This document shows, one piece after another, positions 44,801 to 54,016 of a stretch of 64,000 nucleotides of DNA; the first letter of the stretch is position 1; every line of letters starts with the position of its first letter. The stretch is from Spinacia oleracea (taxonomy: Eukaryota; Streptophyta; Magnoliopsida; Caryophyllales; Amaranthaceae), in NCBI RefSeq assembly GCF_020520425.1, contig NC_079490.1, positions 5,084,001 through 5,148,000 of the forward strand. Direction: 5' to 3'. The position numbers and the translations under genes are program-made. Below the pieces are notes generated by a model. It saw nothing but the letters and a program-made list of their open reading frames with translations. It was not told where the DNA came from and searched no databases.

Positions 44801-47585
44801 GCCATTTCGGATACATGCCTGGTTCAATGAATCCGGCCTCCTGCAACTTTTTCACCTCCTCGGCGATGGCTTTGTTTTTCTCCGAGGAGTAGTTCCTCTT
44901 TTTTTGCTTGACTGGTCGAGCTTCAGCGTTGACGTCCAGCTTGTGACAAATCAGCTTCGGATTTATCCCTGGCATATCTGCTGCTGACCATGCAAAGATG
45001 TCTTTATGATCCCTGAGTAATCGGATCAAATCGATTCGGAGCCCCGAGCTTAAGCCCTTGCCTATTCGGACGCTCCTGTCTGAATCCTCTTCGAGGAAGA
45101 TATCCTCCATTTCTTGATCTGGTTCGGGAGATAGGGTTTCGGGGCGGGCATCAACTTCTGCGGGAGACAAGCTGCTCGTGCTTGCTCTTCTCCTTTTTGC
45201 CTCGCTTTCCTCTCCCGTAGCTCCCTTTTCTTCTTCGGGGTCGTCCCCTAGTTTGGGCTTTCGGACAGCAGTGTGGCAGGTTCTTCTCGCCACTTCTTGA
45301 TCACCTCTGATTCGTTCGGCGAATCCTGCATCCGAGACGTATATCATCAGCTGGTGGTATGTGGAGGGGACTGCTTGCATCTTGTGAATCATGGTTCTCC
45401 CCATGATTACGTTGTATACGGAGTCGCAGTCCATCACCAAAAATTCGTCCCGAAGGGTTTTTGCTGCCTGGCCTTCACCCACTGTGACTGGCAGGGTGAT
45501 CTTTCCTCGAGGGATAGCTGCGGATCCGTTGAATCCGATCAGAGGATAACTGACTTTCGTCAGTGCTTCCTCTGGCTCTTCGAGGATCAGCTGCGCGAAG
45601 CAGTTTCTGAAGATGATATTGACGGCACTTCCTCCGTCGACTAACACTCGATGTACGTTGTGGTTATTGAGGTCCATGGAAATGACCAGAGGATCGTCAT
45701 GTTTGTACTGGACTCCGAAGCAATCATCAGCAGTGAAGGTCATGTTCGGGGGGTGTGGCTGGTTGTCTCCCACCGCGCTGAAGTTGACCCGATGGGAGAG
45801 GGCTCTTAGGTGTTTTTTGCTGGCCTGGCCAGACTTCTGTCCCCCGAACACCACTAGGATGTCATTCTTCTTGTGCCCTGTTGCTTCGTAGATCCTTTTC
45901 TGGGGTTGCTCGTGTTGTTTGCCGCTTGCGGCCTTTTCTTTTTCCTCCCTTCGGTCTAACAAGTACTGTTTCAGGTAGCCTCGGCGAACGAGGTCCTCAA
46001 TGTTGTCTTTCAGCGAGTTGCATTCTTCGGTGTGGTGACCGAAGTCATCATGAAACTCGCACCATTTGTTCTTGTTTCTCCGAGCTGGGTTGGACTTGAG
46101 CTTCCCAGGTAGTTTCCACTTTTCGTCATTTCTGTTGAGGCTAAATATCTCTTTTCGGGGCAGAGCTAGTGGAGTGTAGTTGGTGTACTTGGGTTGAAGT
46201 TCACCCCTTCTCCCGTCTTTCTTCGGGCTCATCTCTCTAGCTCCTACTTTCTCTTTCCCCTTCCTTGAGCTGCCCTCGGGCTTGCTCTGGGTATTCTTTG
46301 TGTCTCTCGGATCCGACGATCCTTTCAATCTTGCAGCGGCCTTGTTGAACTCTTCGGTTCTGATGAACGCATCAGCCATTTGGAGCACGTCAGCTATTCT
46401 GGAGGGGTTCTTCATTGAGAGTTCGTCACGGAACTTCCCTTCCTGGAGCGCGTGTTTCAAGGCGAAGATGGCCACGTCTGGCTGCAAGTTTGGTATGTTT
46501 GTTGATTCCTTCATGAATCTGGCCATGAATTCTCTCAGACTTTCGTCTCTTTCTTGTTGGATTGAGGTCAGTTCTGCTGTGGTTCGCTCGGGGCGATTGT
46601 TGCTCACGAACTGTGTGCAGAATCTCTTTTTCAGCTTTTTCCAGCTCTTGATCGATCCCTTCGGCAGCGATCTAAACCACTCTCCCGCCACTCCGGTTAG
46701 CGTGGTTGGGAAATATTTACACCAACATGCTTCGGAGTAGGGACTCAAGAACATTTGCTGCTCGTAGGAGATGACATGATCCCTCGGATCTGTGATTCCG
46801 CTGTAGGTCAGGTGCGCTGGCAGTCTTACCTTCGGTATTTCTTCCATGATCAGCTCGTCCGAGAAAGGGGATGACGTGGGAGTCATGATTCTTTTCCCGA
46901 GTCTAGCCCTGATGCCTTCGTTTGCCGAGGTTCTGTGATTAGAACGTTCGGGCGTACGATGGGGGCTAGGGGTTCGATCATGCCTCCTGTCTCTTCTTCT
47001 CTCTCGGCTACTGACCTCGGGTCGTTCGCCAGATCTGCTTGGCTCGCCCACCCCGAGTCTCGTATGGATCGAGGGTCTTAACCTTGAGTGGACCGAGGGC
47101 CTCAACCTGCTGAGCACCGAGCTTCGGACCCGAGTGTTACGAGTAGTCGATTCGCTTTGGAGAGCTGTTGGAGTAGGCGATGGTCTCGCAAACCAATCTG
47201 GTTGCTGTTGTGCCCTTTTTTGGGTGTCCCACGTGCTTTCCATCCACCTCGACGTCAAGTGTGTACCTGTCAAGGGAAGGAGTTCTCGTTCGGGTCTGGA
47301 CACTTCCGCACTGGGTGGCTCGTTCAGCCTTCGCCTGGTCCTCCTCTCTTCTCTGCGGTCATTTGCCAGTCCTTGCTGCTTCTCATTGAAGAGGAAGTTT
47401 TGCATGATGGTCATGGCCGCAGTGAGCTCTTCCCTAGTTGGAATCGGAGGTCCTGCATTTGTGGCGGTCGTAGCTCTGCTTGGCTGTGACCTCGCCATCG
47501 ATTGAGGGTGCCCCTCTTGGTCAGATTCTGAATCTGACCGCACCATCATATCGTCGTCATTGTTGTTAACAACATCATTCACCAT
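41832..47585 (-). CDS. Tat-lineage gag-pol polyprotein
   Basis: 1917 aa from the ATG at 47585 (MVNDVVNN), the first ATG after the PBS; the frame is open into the LTR but without an ATG. Domains by position: capsid gag domain at about 46840-46380; protease LVDGGSAVNIIF at about 45650-45615; RT from VRKNYSSEK-like start to YVDD at about 44465-44440; RNase H around FTSRTLTGAETRYPLIEK; a second, archaeal-type RNase H starting FTDGSSTINGSGAGVVLIPP at about 43555 with later LKTDSQLVANQI; and integrase with HHCC (HLGICGNHIGG ... CEKCQKF), GLDIIGPF and PQSNGQAEAANK. It ends at 41832. No stop or frameshift is seen. It has protease-to-integrase gypsy order and no chromodomain. Confidence 0.95.
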   Translation of the reverse strand: MVNDVVNNNDDDMMVRSDSESDQEGHPQSMARSQPSRATTATNAGPPIPTREELTAAMTIMQNFLFNEKQQGLANDRREERRTRRRLNEPPSAEVSRPERELLPLTGTHLTSRWMESTWDTQKRAQQQPDWFARPSPTPTALQSESTTRNTRVRSSVLSRLRPSVHSRLRPSIHTRLGVGEPSRSGERPEVSSRERRRDRRHDRTPSPHRTPERSNHRTSANEGIRARLGKRIMTPTSSPFSDELIMEEIPKVRLPAHLTYSGITDPRDHVISYEQQMFLSPYSEACWCKYFPTTLTGVAGEWFRSLPKGSIKSWKKLKKRFCTQFVSNNRPERTTAELTSIQQERDESLREFMARFMKESTNIPNLQPDVAIFALKHALQEGKFRDELSMKNPSRIADVLQMADAFIRTEEFNKAAARLKGSSDPRDTKNTQSKPEGSSRKGKEKVGAREMSPKKDGRRGELQPKYTNYTPLALPRKEIFSLNRNDEKWKLPGKLKSNPARRNKNKWCEFHDDFGHHTEECNSLKDNIEDLVRRGYLKQYLLDRREEKEKAASGKQHEQPQKRIYEATGHKKNDILVVFGGQKSGQASKKHLRALSHRVNFSAVGDNQPHPPNMTFTADDCFGVQYKHDDPLVISMDLNNHNVHRVLVDGGSAVNIIFRNCFAQLILEEPEEALTKVSYPLIGFNGSAAIPRGKITLPVTVGEGQAAKTLRDEFLVMDCDSVYNVIMGRTMIHKMQAVPSTYHQLMIYVSDAGFAERIRGDQEVARRTCHTAVRKPKLGDDPEEEKGATGEESEAKRRRASTSSLSPAEVDARPETLSPEPDQEMEDIFLEEDSDRSVRIGKGLSSGLRIDLIRLLRDHKDIFAWSAADMPGINPKLICHKLDVNAEARPVKQKKRNYSSEKNKAIAEEVKKLQEAGFIEPGMYPKWLANVVMVKKANGSWRMCVDFTDLNRACPKDCYPLPRIDQLVDSTSGHALLSFMDAFSGYHQVFMHPDDRAKTAFITSAGVFNYKMMPFGLKNAGATYQRLVDHVFADQKGRNVEVYVDDSIVKSIKEEDHVKDLAETFGNLRKYSMKLNPKKCVFGVKSGKFLGFMVSERGIDANPDKVQAALDLPEPKTKRDVQRLTGRLAALTRFISKASDKGAPFFKALKPKNLPGGEAEPVKKKGVPRKVDPELIWEQEQKEAFQQLRAHLAQLPTLARPKEGETLYLYVAVSPGTVSAVLLREEEKKQQPIYFTSRTLTGAETRYPLIEKVAYAVVVAARKLRPYFDSHQITVLTDQPLEKVLDKIERSGRLAAWAFELSEFGIKYQPRTAIKAQALADFLAECSYQEMLNDTKSTWEVFTDGSSTINGSGAGVVLIPPTGKSIEYALKFGFKATNNEAEYEAAIAGIELCLSLEAEHVCLKTDSQLVANQIRGEYEAKWPSMTAYLAKIKSLTSKLRSFEVILIPRGQNTQADALSKLASSTLIDLNRSVHVEVHQERSIDLLPTTVCSLRTEPSWMDAVVAYKERGELPEDRLQARKLKRFNKWFIISAEGELMRKSFSAPLLKCVGPTDADYILREIHLGICGNHIGGRTLAHKALRAGYWWPTMVSEAKQMARKCEKCQKFAPAIHQPAQTLQSTLYPLPFAQWGLDIIGPFPSATNQKKWLIVGVDYFSKWIEAEAVSSITEPQVRKFIWQNIITRFGIPRLMVFDHGKQFDNTPLQKWCKQFGIHLAYSAVCHPQSNGQAEAANKLILNALKKRVEDDKNKWLEELPGTLWSLRTTEKEATGQTPFHLVYGSEAVIPVEIGTESLRIQAYNRYDGLQGESNNQLLSEALDLLDEARNDARTLNAAYLQRVNKHYNRRVNARPLKVGDLVLRNAASVQKGRIHGKLSATWERPYIIHSEKRPGTYMLKQLDGTILKNHWNTDVLKKYFV

Positions 47586-47640
47586 TTTCGCGGAAAGAGG
47601 TGATTGATGTCTTTCAAAGGCTTTGAAGTGTTCTTCCCCA

Positions 47641-47652
47641 CAGACGGCGCCA
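47641..47652 (-). other. Primer-binding site of the Tat element
   Basis: The minus strand reads TGGCGCCGTCTG three bases inside the 5' LTR, the usual TGGCGCC-type PBS of plant gypsy elements. I do not assign the exact tRNA. Confidence 0.75.
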
Positions 47653-47655
47653 AAT

Positions 47656-48080
47656 TGTTCCGGTGTTGTAAAGATGGAAACAATGGGCTTCGAATGAAGG
47701 CCCTTTTGTATGTGTTGAAGATCTTGCTTGTTTGAATGAGTGGAGTCCGAATTCACCTGCACAAGAGCAAAGTCACTAGCCTCGGGGGTGTTTCCGAGGA
47801 AAGCCCCTCCGATGCCTAAGTAAGAATGATGCTCGGATTCTAGAGAGAAGTTCTCTAGAAGAGTGGTCTTAAGGCGGTAAATTGGACGTACCTTGAGGTG
47901 TGAGCCTTGGCGGCCTATTTATAGTGTTTGCATAATAAATGCCCATAGGTCATTTATTGCTATTGGGCCTTGGGCCTTAATGGATGGCTGAATAGCCACT
48001 GGTAGGTTCGATGTTGTTGTTTAGAGCCATTGGGCTTTGGACTTAGTGGCCCAATTGAGAGTCAATTGGGAGCCCAAACA
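47656..48080 (-). repeat. 5' LTR of the Tat element
   Basis: 425 bp, reading as identical to 36492-36916. TSD ACCGG follows at 48081. Confidence 0.92.
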
Positions 48081-48085
48081 ACCGG

Positions 48086-48804
48086 TAAACCAACTAGCTA
48101 CTCGGGCCAGGCTTTTGGGAATGGGGATAAGAGATAAGCGAATCCCTATTCTCAAGAACCACAAATGGTAGAGATTGAACTCATGACTTTAAGGCCATAA
48201 GATGAAACGATGGAACCCCACCAAATACTACTTGTTAACATGTGACATTAACGGAAGGATGGAGGGGGAATAAGAGTATCGCCATCTTCAAGAATCACAA
48301 CTAGTAGGGATCGAACCCATAACCTTAAGGTCATAAAGTAAGACATTGGAACTCGTACCAACTACACCAAATACCATGGTGTACTTGGTCTCAACATGTA
48401 AAATTGATGCAAGGTCGAGCATGGAATATGTTGAACCTCCGGTTTAAAAATCACCATCACGCGAAAGCATGAAAACCAGAAGAGCATATTACTTGCATCT
48501 GGAGATACGGTGCACCCTCTTAATTTTTACTGTACAACTAAACGTATGTATCTTGTAAGGTATAATTAATGTAATGTTGTGTGCTAATTTGCTCACAAGG
48601 TATAACTGATTCTACCAATGGTGGGCCTTCTTGATGTTTGGGGTGGGCCCGGCTCCCGCGGGCAGAAATATTCGTCGTGTATTTTTAGTTTAGCGTTTAG
48701 CCCCCCTTAAAATTTTAATATAATTGTATAAATTACATAATATATTGCTTAATTCTTCTACTGGTCCTCTAGTAAAACTACTCAAAATCTACCATTGAAT
48801 TCTA
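48086..48804. other. Intergenic with dispersed-repeat-like sequence
   Basis: Joins smoothly to the sequence before 36487, so the Tat element split an older repeat-like tract. Phrases such as AGGGATCGAACCCATAACC recur in two diverged forms (48165-48200 and 48305-48340). No gene is seen. Confidence 0.5.
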
Positions 48805-49067
48805 CTCCCTCTGTCCCGGAATACACGCACCGATTTGACTTTTTGCATTATTCACATAATTCACTTTAACCCTATTTTATTTCTAGTATATGAAAACAAA
48901 AGTTAGCATATAATATATTGTTGGCTTCATCTTAACACATATTTTCAAAATATTAATAATTGATAAGTTTTTATAATATGTAGTTAAAGATATTGGTGCA
49001 TGGTCAAAGTTGTGCATTGGCAAGCGTGTCTACTCGAACCGGTGCGAGTATTCTGGGACAGATGGAG
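48805..49067. mobile_element. Stowaway MITE
   Basis: 263 bp with ends CTCCCTCTGTCCCGGAATAC and GTATTCTGGGACAGATGGAG, flanked by TA on both sides (48803-48804 and 49068-49069). Non-coding, in the 5' region of the NHL-like gene. Confidence 0.85.
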
Positions 49068-49340
49068 TACTATAGAAACCCGTCCCATAAATAACACTTG
49101 TAAATAGTTAGCTCCAAAAACCAAGGAATCAGTAATATGTAATTAACCGCATAAGGTTATAGCAGTAGAATTGTTCAACAAACAAAAATGTGACTTGGTA
49201 AAACAATGCAAGTAAAAGTAACAACCCGTTAATATTGCTCAACTCAATTTTAAGACAAAAGTTATGCCATAAAATATGAATTGATCTTGCAACTACTTCT
49301 TAGATTTGTTAAAGCATTAATATTGTATTATATTTTTCCT

Positions 49341-50117
49341 ATGATCTCAACAATGGTTGTTCCTCGATGGTTGTTCTTATTCATGTCTTTTGTGCATCTA
49401 ATAATAGGAATCGGGCTATTGTCTTTGATTATTTCCCTTTCTATGGTTCCAAATTCCCCAAAATTCAAGGTCCAATCAGTAAATACAATAACTCCCCTCG
49501 TCACACAACAAATTAGCAACACTACTATTAACACTTTCAGTGGTAGTTTCAACATCGCCTTATGGATTGGTAAACCTAACAATGGCATCCTCAAACAGCA
49601 AGCTAATGTCTCGGTCTACTATCGCAACCAATTACTCGTATCCTCCCCTTCAATAATTAAGTCCTTTTGTCCTGATCACCCTACTTGCAATAATGTTCGT
49701 TACACCCTGGTGCCTCTAACGATTAAGGTTTCTTTAGCCCCAATTTTCGATAACTCCAACGCCTTATCTATGGCATCGGAGATCGATTCCGGGAAAGTGA
49801 CCCTTATTGTTAAGGTGAATACAAAGGACTATAGAACAAGGTCATGGTGGGTTGGTAAGGACACTACGGAGCTGAATGTGACATGTAATAACGTCAAGCT
49901 TGGTGCATCGAATGGGGTTGTGCTTGGTAACTCAAAGCCTTGTGATGTGTATTGGTATATCGATGATTACAAGGTTTATTTTTTGGGCGTATTGATCGTA
50001 GGTTTATTGTTTAATACATTATTTTTCTGGTTTTTGTTTGATGAAATTGTATTCTGTTATTATTTTTCCTTTGGAATTCTCCTCTTAGAAATCGTCTTAC
50101 ATGTAGTATTGTTATGA
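49341..50117 (+). CDS. NHL/LEA-2-like membrane protein
   Basis: 258 aa from the ATG at 49341 (MISTMVVPRW); an upstream TTG-extended frame has no ATG. A transmembrane segment (LFLFMSFVHLIIGIGLLSLI) sits near residues 10-35. It is followed by a LEA-2-type beta domain (FKVQSVNTITPLVT, NTFSGSFNIALWIGKPNNGI, VSVYYRNQLLVSS, GKVTLIVKVNTKDYRTRSWW, ELNVTCNNVKL). This is the layout of NDR1/HIN1-like plasma-membrane proteins linked to defence. The unusual part is the C-terminus: after CDVYWYIDDYK come about 45 mostly hydrophobic residues (VYFLGVLIVGLLFNTLFFWF onward) that could form one or two extra membrane segments, where relatives usually end. The single exon is intact. Confidence 0.7.
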   Translation: MISTMVVPRWLFLFMSFVHLIIGIGLLSLIISLSMVPNSPKFKVQSVNTITPLVTQQISNTTINTFSGSFNIALWIGKPNNGILKQQANVSVYYRNQLLVSSPSIIKSFCPDHPTCNNVRYTLVPLTIKVSLAPIFDNSNALSMASEIDSGKVTLIVKVNTKDYRTRSWWVGKDTTELNVTCNNVKLGASNGVVLGNSKPCDVYWYIDDYKVYFLGVLIVGLLFNTLFFWFLFDEIVFCYYFSFGILLLEIVLHVVLL

Positions 50118-50238
50118 CTTTAACGAAATTCAATTCTGTTTTGGTTCTTAAAATTATTTGTGTACTTTTATGGTATTGTAAGCTATTCTTCACCTTTAAT
50201 TTAAAACCCTCTTTATTCTTCCCTTGCTATATTTACTA

Positions 50239-50511
50239 CTCCCTCCGTCTCTTTTTGTTATTTGTGTTTTCCTTTTTGGGTGTCCCAAAATGTTCTTTGC
50301 ATTTCTTTGTATATTATCACTTAAATGCTTTAATATTCTATTAAAAATTGTGTCCAATTATTATTTTAACCAATTAAATTCATTGGGTCATTTAATCTCT
50401 CACACTTTTTCATTGGGACATTAAAAACCAGAGGAATCTGAATGCACATTAGTTAATCGTTAAAACGCGTGAAAAATACCAAACGTAAAGAACAAAAAGA
50501 GACGGAGGGAG
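50239..50511. mobile_element. Stowaway-like MITE downstream of the NHL-like gene
   Basis: 273 bp with inverted ends CTCCCTCCGTCTCTTTTTGT and ACAAAAAGAGACGGAGGGAG, flanked by TA (50237-50238 and 50512-50513). Confidence 0.85.
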
Positions 50512-50513
50512 TA

Positions 50514-51050
50514 GTAGTCTTATATGCACGCGATGCGTGCGAATATAAGAAACGGATTTGTGTTATTACATAAACCTGAAATAACATGTAAAAAATATAA
50601 TATAAATGTAATGCGTGCGAATATAGGAAACATATAAGTTAGATAGAGCCGAACGCATATAAACAGATTGATTAAAATGGTAAGAATTTATTCAAGGGGC
50701 TAGATTGATTAAAATGCTTCTTTGGGTTTTTCCTATTGAATAAGTTGTCATTATATTTTCTTTTCTAAAGTGTTGAGGGTATTTTAGTAATCCGAGGGGG
50801 ACTCAAAAGTGAATTTACTGAAATAACTCACCTCTTCACTGATATAATAGAGATTTAGAGAAACCTGAAAGACGGTCGGTAATGTGTACTGTTTCGGATC
50901 CTAACTTCGTTAAACTCGAGTACAAGTACAAAGTTCTATGATCGGCTAAGTTAGCTAACACCGGACCTAAAACTTGATCAATGTATATACAACATAATTT
51001 TGAATTTACATGTGATGTAACATTTGAATGCCGCAATTTAGAAGGTGGAT
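50514..51050. other. Intergenic, AT-rich
   Basis: Contains a repeated word ATGCGTGCGAATATA (about 50534 and 50612). No gene is seen. Confidence 0.5.
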
Positions 51051-51289
51051 CATGGTGCACATAGAGCATGATGTACCTTAAAAACATTAGTATATAATTA
51101 AAAGAACATCTGGTTACGTAAAAAGAACATGGACATATATTTTTTTATATTTTTAATAAATTGTGATTTTTTATAACAAAAAAGTAAAACATTATATTGC
51201 ATGTTCTTTTGTCGTAGTGTCATGTTCTTTTGTTTATGCACATGTGTTCTTTTGGTGCACATGGTGCACTATGCTCTATGTGCACCATG
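51051..51289. mobile_element. MITE with 19-bp perfect terminal inverted repeats
   Basis: Left end CATGGTGCACATAGAGCAT (51051-51069) and right end ATGCTCTATGTGCACCATG (51271-51289) are exact inverted repeats around an AT-rich core. I could not identify a clean TSD. Just downstream, at about 51479, GGGACGGAGGTAATAG is a single orphan MITE end. Confidence 0.65.
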
Positions 51290-51731
51290 GCCCATAGTCC
51301 ACGGATTATTTGAATGCATAAACGAGTCAAAAGAAGTAAGTTACCCTTAATTTGAAGTAACTTCTTGTAATTTTCTACATATTTGTGTAGCTTCTTTTGT
51401 TCTCTTCAATTCTTTAAGTGACACTACTTCACAAACGTGACAATATGTCCCAAAATTTCAACATGTAACTATTTTTTTGGGACGGAGGTAATAGTTTTCT
51501 GACAATGAATATGAATTTATCTTGCTTATCTGGTAACTATCCATTCAACTTTTGAATATCATCTAATTTATTGGGAAAGTCTTATAACTTGTTAGACCTA
51601 AGATCAAATCTCGTTCGACATAACAACTTGTAATTTTCCAAACACTCAAAGTTGAAATCAGAGATCTTTAATGAAAAACTAATTTGACAGTTAATTTAAT
51701 TTTCATGTTGAATAAGATTTTTAGTTACTCC

Positions 51732-53389
51732 TGTTGACCCATATGGTTTTGATGATGACAAACAAACTTAACTAATAAATGTTTAAGTTTCTATGCTAAG
51801 AAAACCAGGAGTTCCATAGCAGGAACAAGAGAAGGCCAAAGCATGTAGACTTGGACAATCAGAGAAACTGATCAAGCAGGCATAAATAAGTTCCTGACGG
51901 GAACATGATTCGAGAAGTTCCAGAGGTGGAACAACCAACATGCGGAGCAGCATGGAACATGAAGACAGGAAATAAGAGTCTATTTTCTAGGATTCATGTA
52001 AGTATGTAGTAGCGTGAAAGGTAATGGAACAAGGTGTCAAAAGGAACTCGTGGAACTTAGAGTCAAAAGCATCTAAGAGTCAGTGAATATGTTGCATATT
52101 ATTATCGTAATCTGTAGGGATTTATTTAGAGTTCTGTTTCTTAATAAATCTCTACTTGGTTAAGAGTTTTAGATAATATGCACTAGTTATTTTAGGATAA
52201 GATTTAGTTTTAAATTAAATCAACTTTAATTAGGATTCTTATTTTAATTTCATTTTTTATTTATTTTTATCTTATATGCTTTTGGAAAATAAAGAGTCAA
52301 AACTTAAAATACGTATAATGAGTTTGTGAGTGTTGGAACTTGTAATGCAAGTTCCTGCACGAACGAAATCTCATGTATTTATTTCACGTTTATGAAAAGG
52401 TTTTCAGTAAAATATTTTTGCATAAGAAAATAAATAAAAAGTGAGTTTTGGAAAAATATCTCTTGGATTATGTTTTGATAAAACGTTGCTTTTTCTCCAA
52501 GTATTCATTTTCTTTTTGTTTCCTATTTTTACTCTAATTGTTTTACTGTAAACGTGGTATAAGTTGTGCCCAAGACTTTGACTGCTTTCTCCCCAAGTTT
52601 CTCCCCAGCTAACTGATCATGGGTAAGTGCCTAGAAGTTAGGAAACTTACTGTTAGTGGAGGAATAAGTGGGATTATGGTTAAGTCTTGTGCACGCTATA
52701 AATAGAGGCTTATATCTTCATTCCAAAGTGTCTGACTCTTGCAGTCATTCCAAAGGGTCTGATTTAGGTGAGATAATTTCATAGAAAAATTTATTTATTT
52801 TCCACGTTTTTCCGTCAGTTCCAGCAGTTCCGAGTTCCTGTCAGTTCCGAGTTCCTTTACAGTTATTCACTTTCTACATATTAGAGTTTAATCAATTATC
52901 AAATGTCTATATTTTAAGAGTTGTTCAAGGGTTGAGTGAGCCCCTGTAATGGGTAATTTGTCAAGGGTCTCAGTGAGTTCTTGTTAAATTTTGGGCAGGA
53001 ACTTGAGTGAGTTCCTGATGTGTATGAGGTAGGAACTTGAGTGAGTTCCTGTTGTATTTGGGTAGGCTTTGAGTGAAGTCCATGAGAGAGAAGCAGAGAG
53101 GCTTCGAGTGAAGTCTAAGAGTCAAGAGAGACTTCTAGGGAAGTCAGTGAGAGCATAGTTGTTTGAGGGAACAACTATTGGGAACTTGAGTTCGTAGAGA
53201 AACTCAAATAATGACCGAGTTCCTTATAGGATTGTAACTGAGTTGTTGCCCTATAGTGAAAAGAGTTTGAGTTGAAATCCCTAATGGGTCGAGGTTTTCT
53301 TTCCATCTGAATAACAACCCCTTTCTTAATTAAACTAATTACAACGGTCGTTGACTTGTTGAGGAATGAGGCCCAAATGATGACTAACA
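51732..53389 (+). mobile_element. Probable solo LTR of a Sirevirus-type element
   Basis: About 1.66 kb running TGTTGACCC...GACTAACA. It starts like the sense strand of the 11175-22443 element's LTR: TGTTGA, then GTTTTGATGATGACAA a few bases later. Flanks ACTCC (51727-51731) and ACTCT (53390-53394) differ at one base, consistent with an aged 5-bp TSD. A TATA box (GCTATAAATAGAGG) lies near 52697. The 3' half has repeated GGAACTTGAGTGAGTTCCTG units. No internal coding sequence remains, so LTR-LTR recombination is inferred. Confidence 0.65.
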
Positions 53390-53394
53390 ACTCT

Positions 53395-54016
53395 GCTTCA
53401 GCAAAAGGCCAAGCTCAGTCAGCAAGCTTCCATTAGTCAAAGTTAGTTCATTCAATTATATTAAACAAATTCCCCAAATTCTCTCTCTCCTTCTTTCTGC
53501 TGTGATTCAAGAATTCAAGAATGGTTCAATCATAGATCAATTCTCTGCATTTCTACTGAAATTCTGATTGCAATTGATTGAAGAATTTCATTAACTGTAA
53601 AATGTCAATGTTCTTCCCGTTGATATGCAATATGCTGTGTTAAGCTGCGCAAAAATTCTGCACAAACAAAGAAACAATCTTCAAAAACAAAATTGGGTCA
53701 AATCTAGCAGAGGAAGAATATGATGAAGAATAACTAAGGTAAAAGACGTAAATTTTTTGATATTGGGATGATTTGTATCTCAAAATCTCCATAGTTTTAT
53801 CATGCCTGCAACCCGTTTGTGAAAATGTCCCAAAGAAAAGATGATGCGAATTGGGGTTGAATTTCAATATTAGAAAGGTAACTCAATGCACGAATGTCAA
53901 TCATCTACCTTTTAGTATTTAGTAATTTACAATGTCCTAAACAGATTTTCCTGTCACAGGGGTGAGCGAAAATTAGAGCCGGAACAAAGAAGCATCCACA
54001 AGTGATCAAGATATAG
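53395..54016. other. Leader and promoter region of copy G
   Basis: No gene is seen. A 3' splice acceptor (TTTTCCTGTCACAG, ending 53959) lies 57 nt before the copy G ATG. The sequence after it, GGGTGAGCGAAAATTAGAGC, resembles 10315-10335 before copy E. Confidence 0.55.

Larger units (their letters stand above)
36492..48080 (-). mobile_element. Full-length Tat-lineage Ty3/gypsy retrotransposon with antisense gene
   Basis: 11.59 kb, coding strand minus. LTRs 36492-36916 and 47656-48080 (425 bp, TG...CA) read as identical, with TSD ACCGG at 36487-36491 and 48081-48085. Order in the coding direction: PBS, gag-protease-RT-RNase H-second RNase H-integrase in one ORF, a tandem-repeat region, then an opposite-strand multi-exon gene, then the PPT. 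The second RNase H and absence of a chromodomain indicate the Tat group (Retand/Ogre relatives). Identical LTRs and a clean 1917-codon ORF imply a very recent and potentially active copy. Confidence 0.93.

Noticed and set aside
48165-48340. tRNA-like words (GGGATCGAACCCATAACC)
   Set aside because: Resembles a reversed B box, but no cloverleaf or A box could be assembled; more likely a dispersed repeat.
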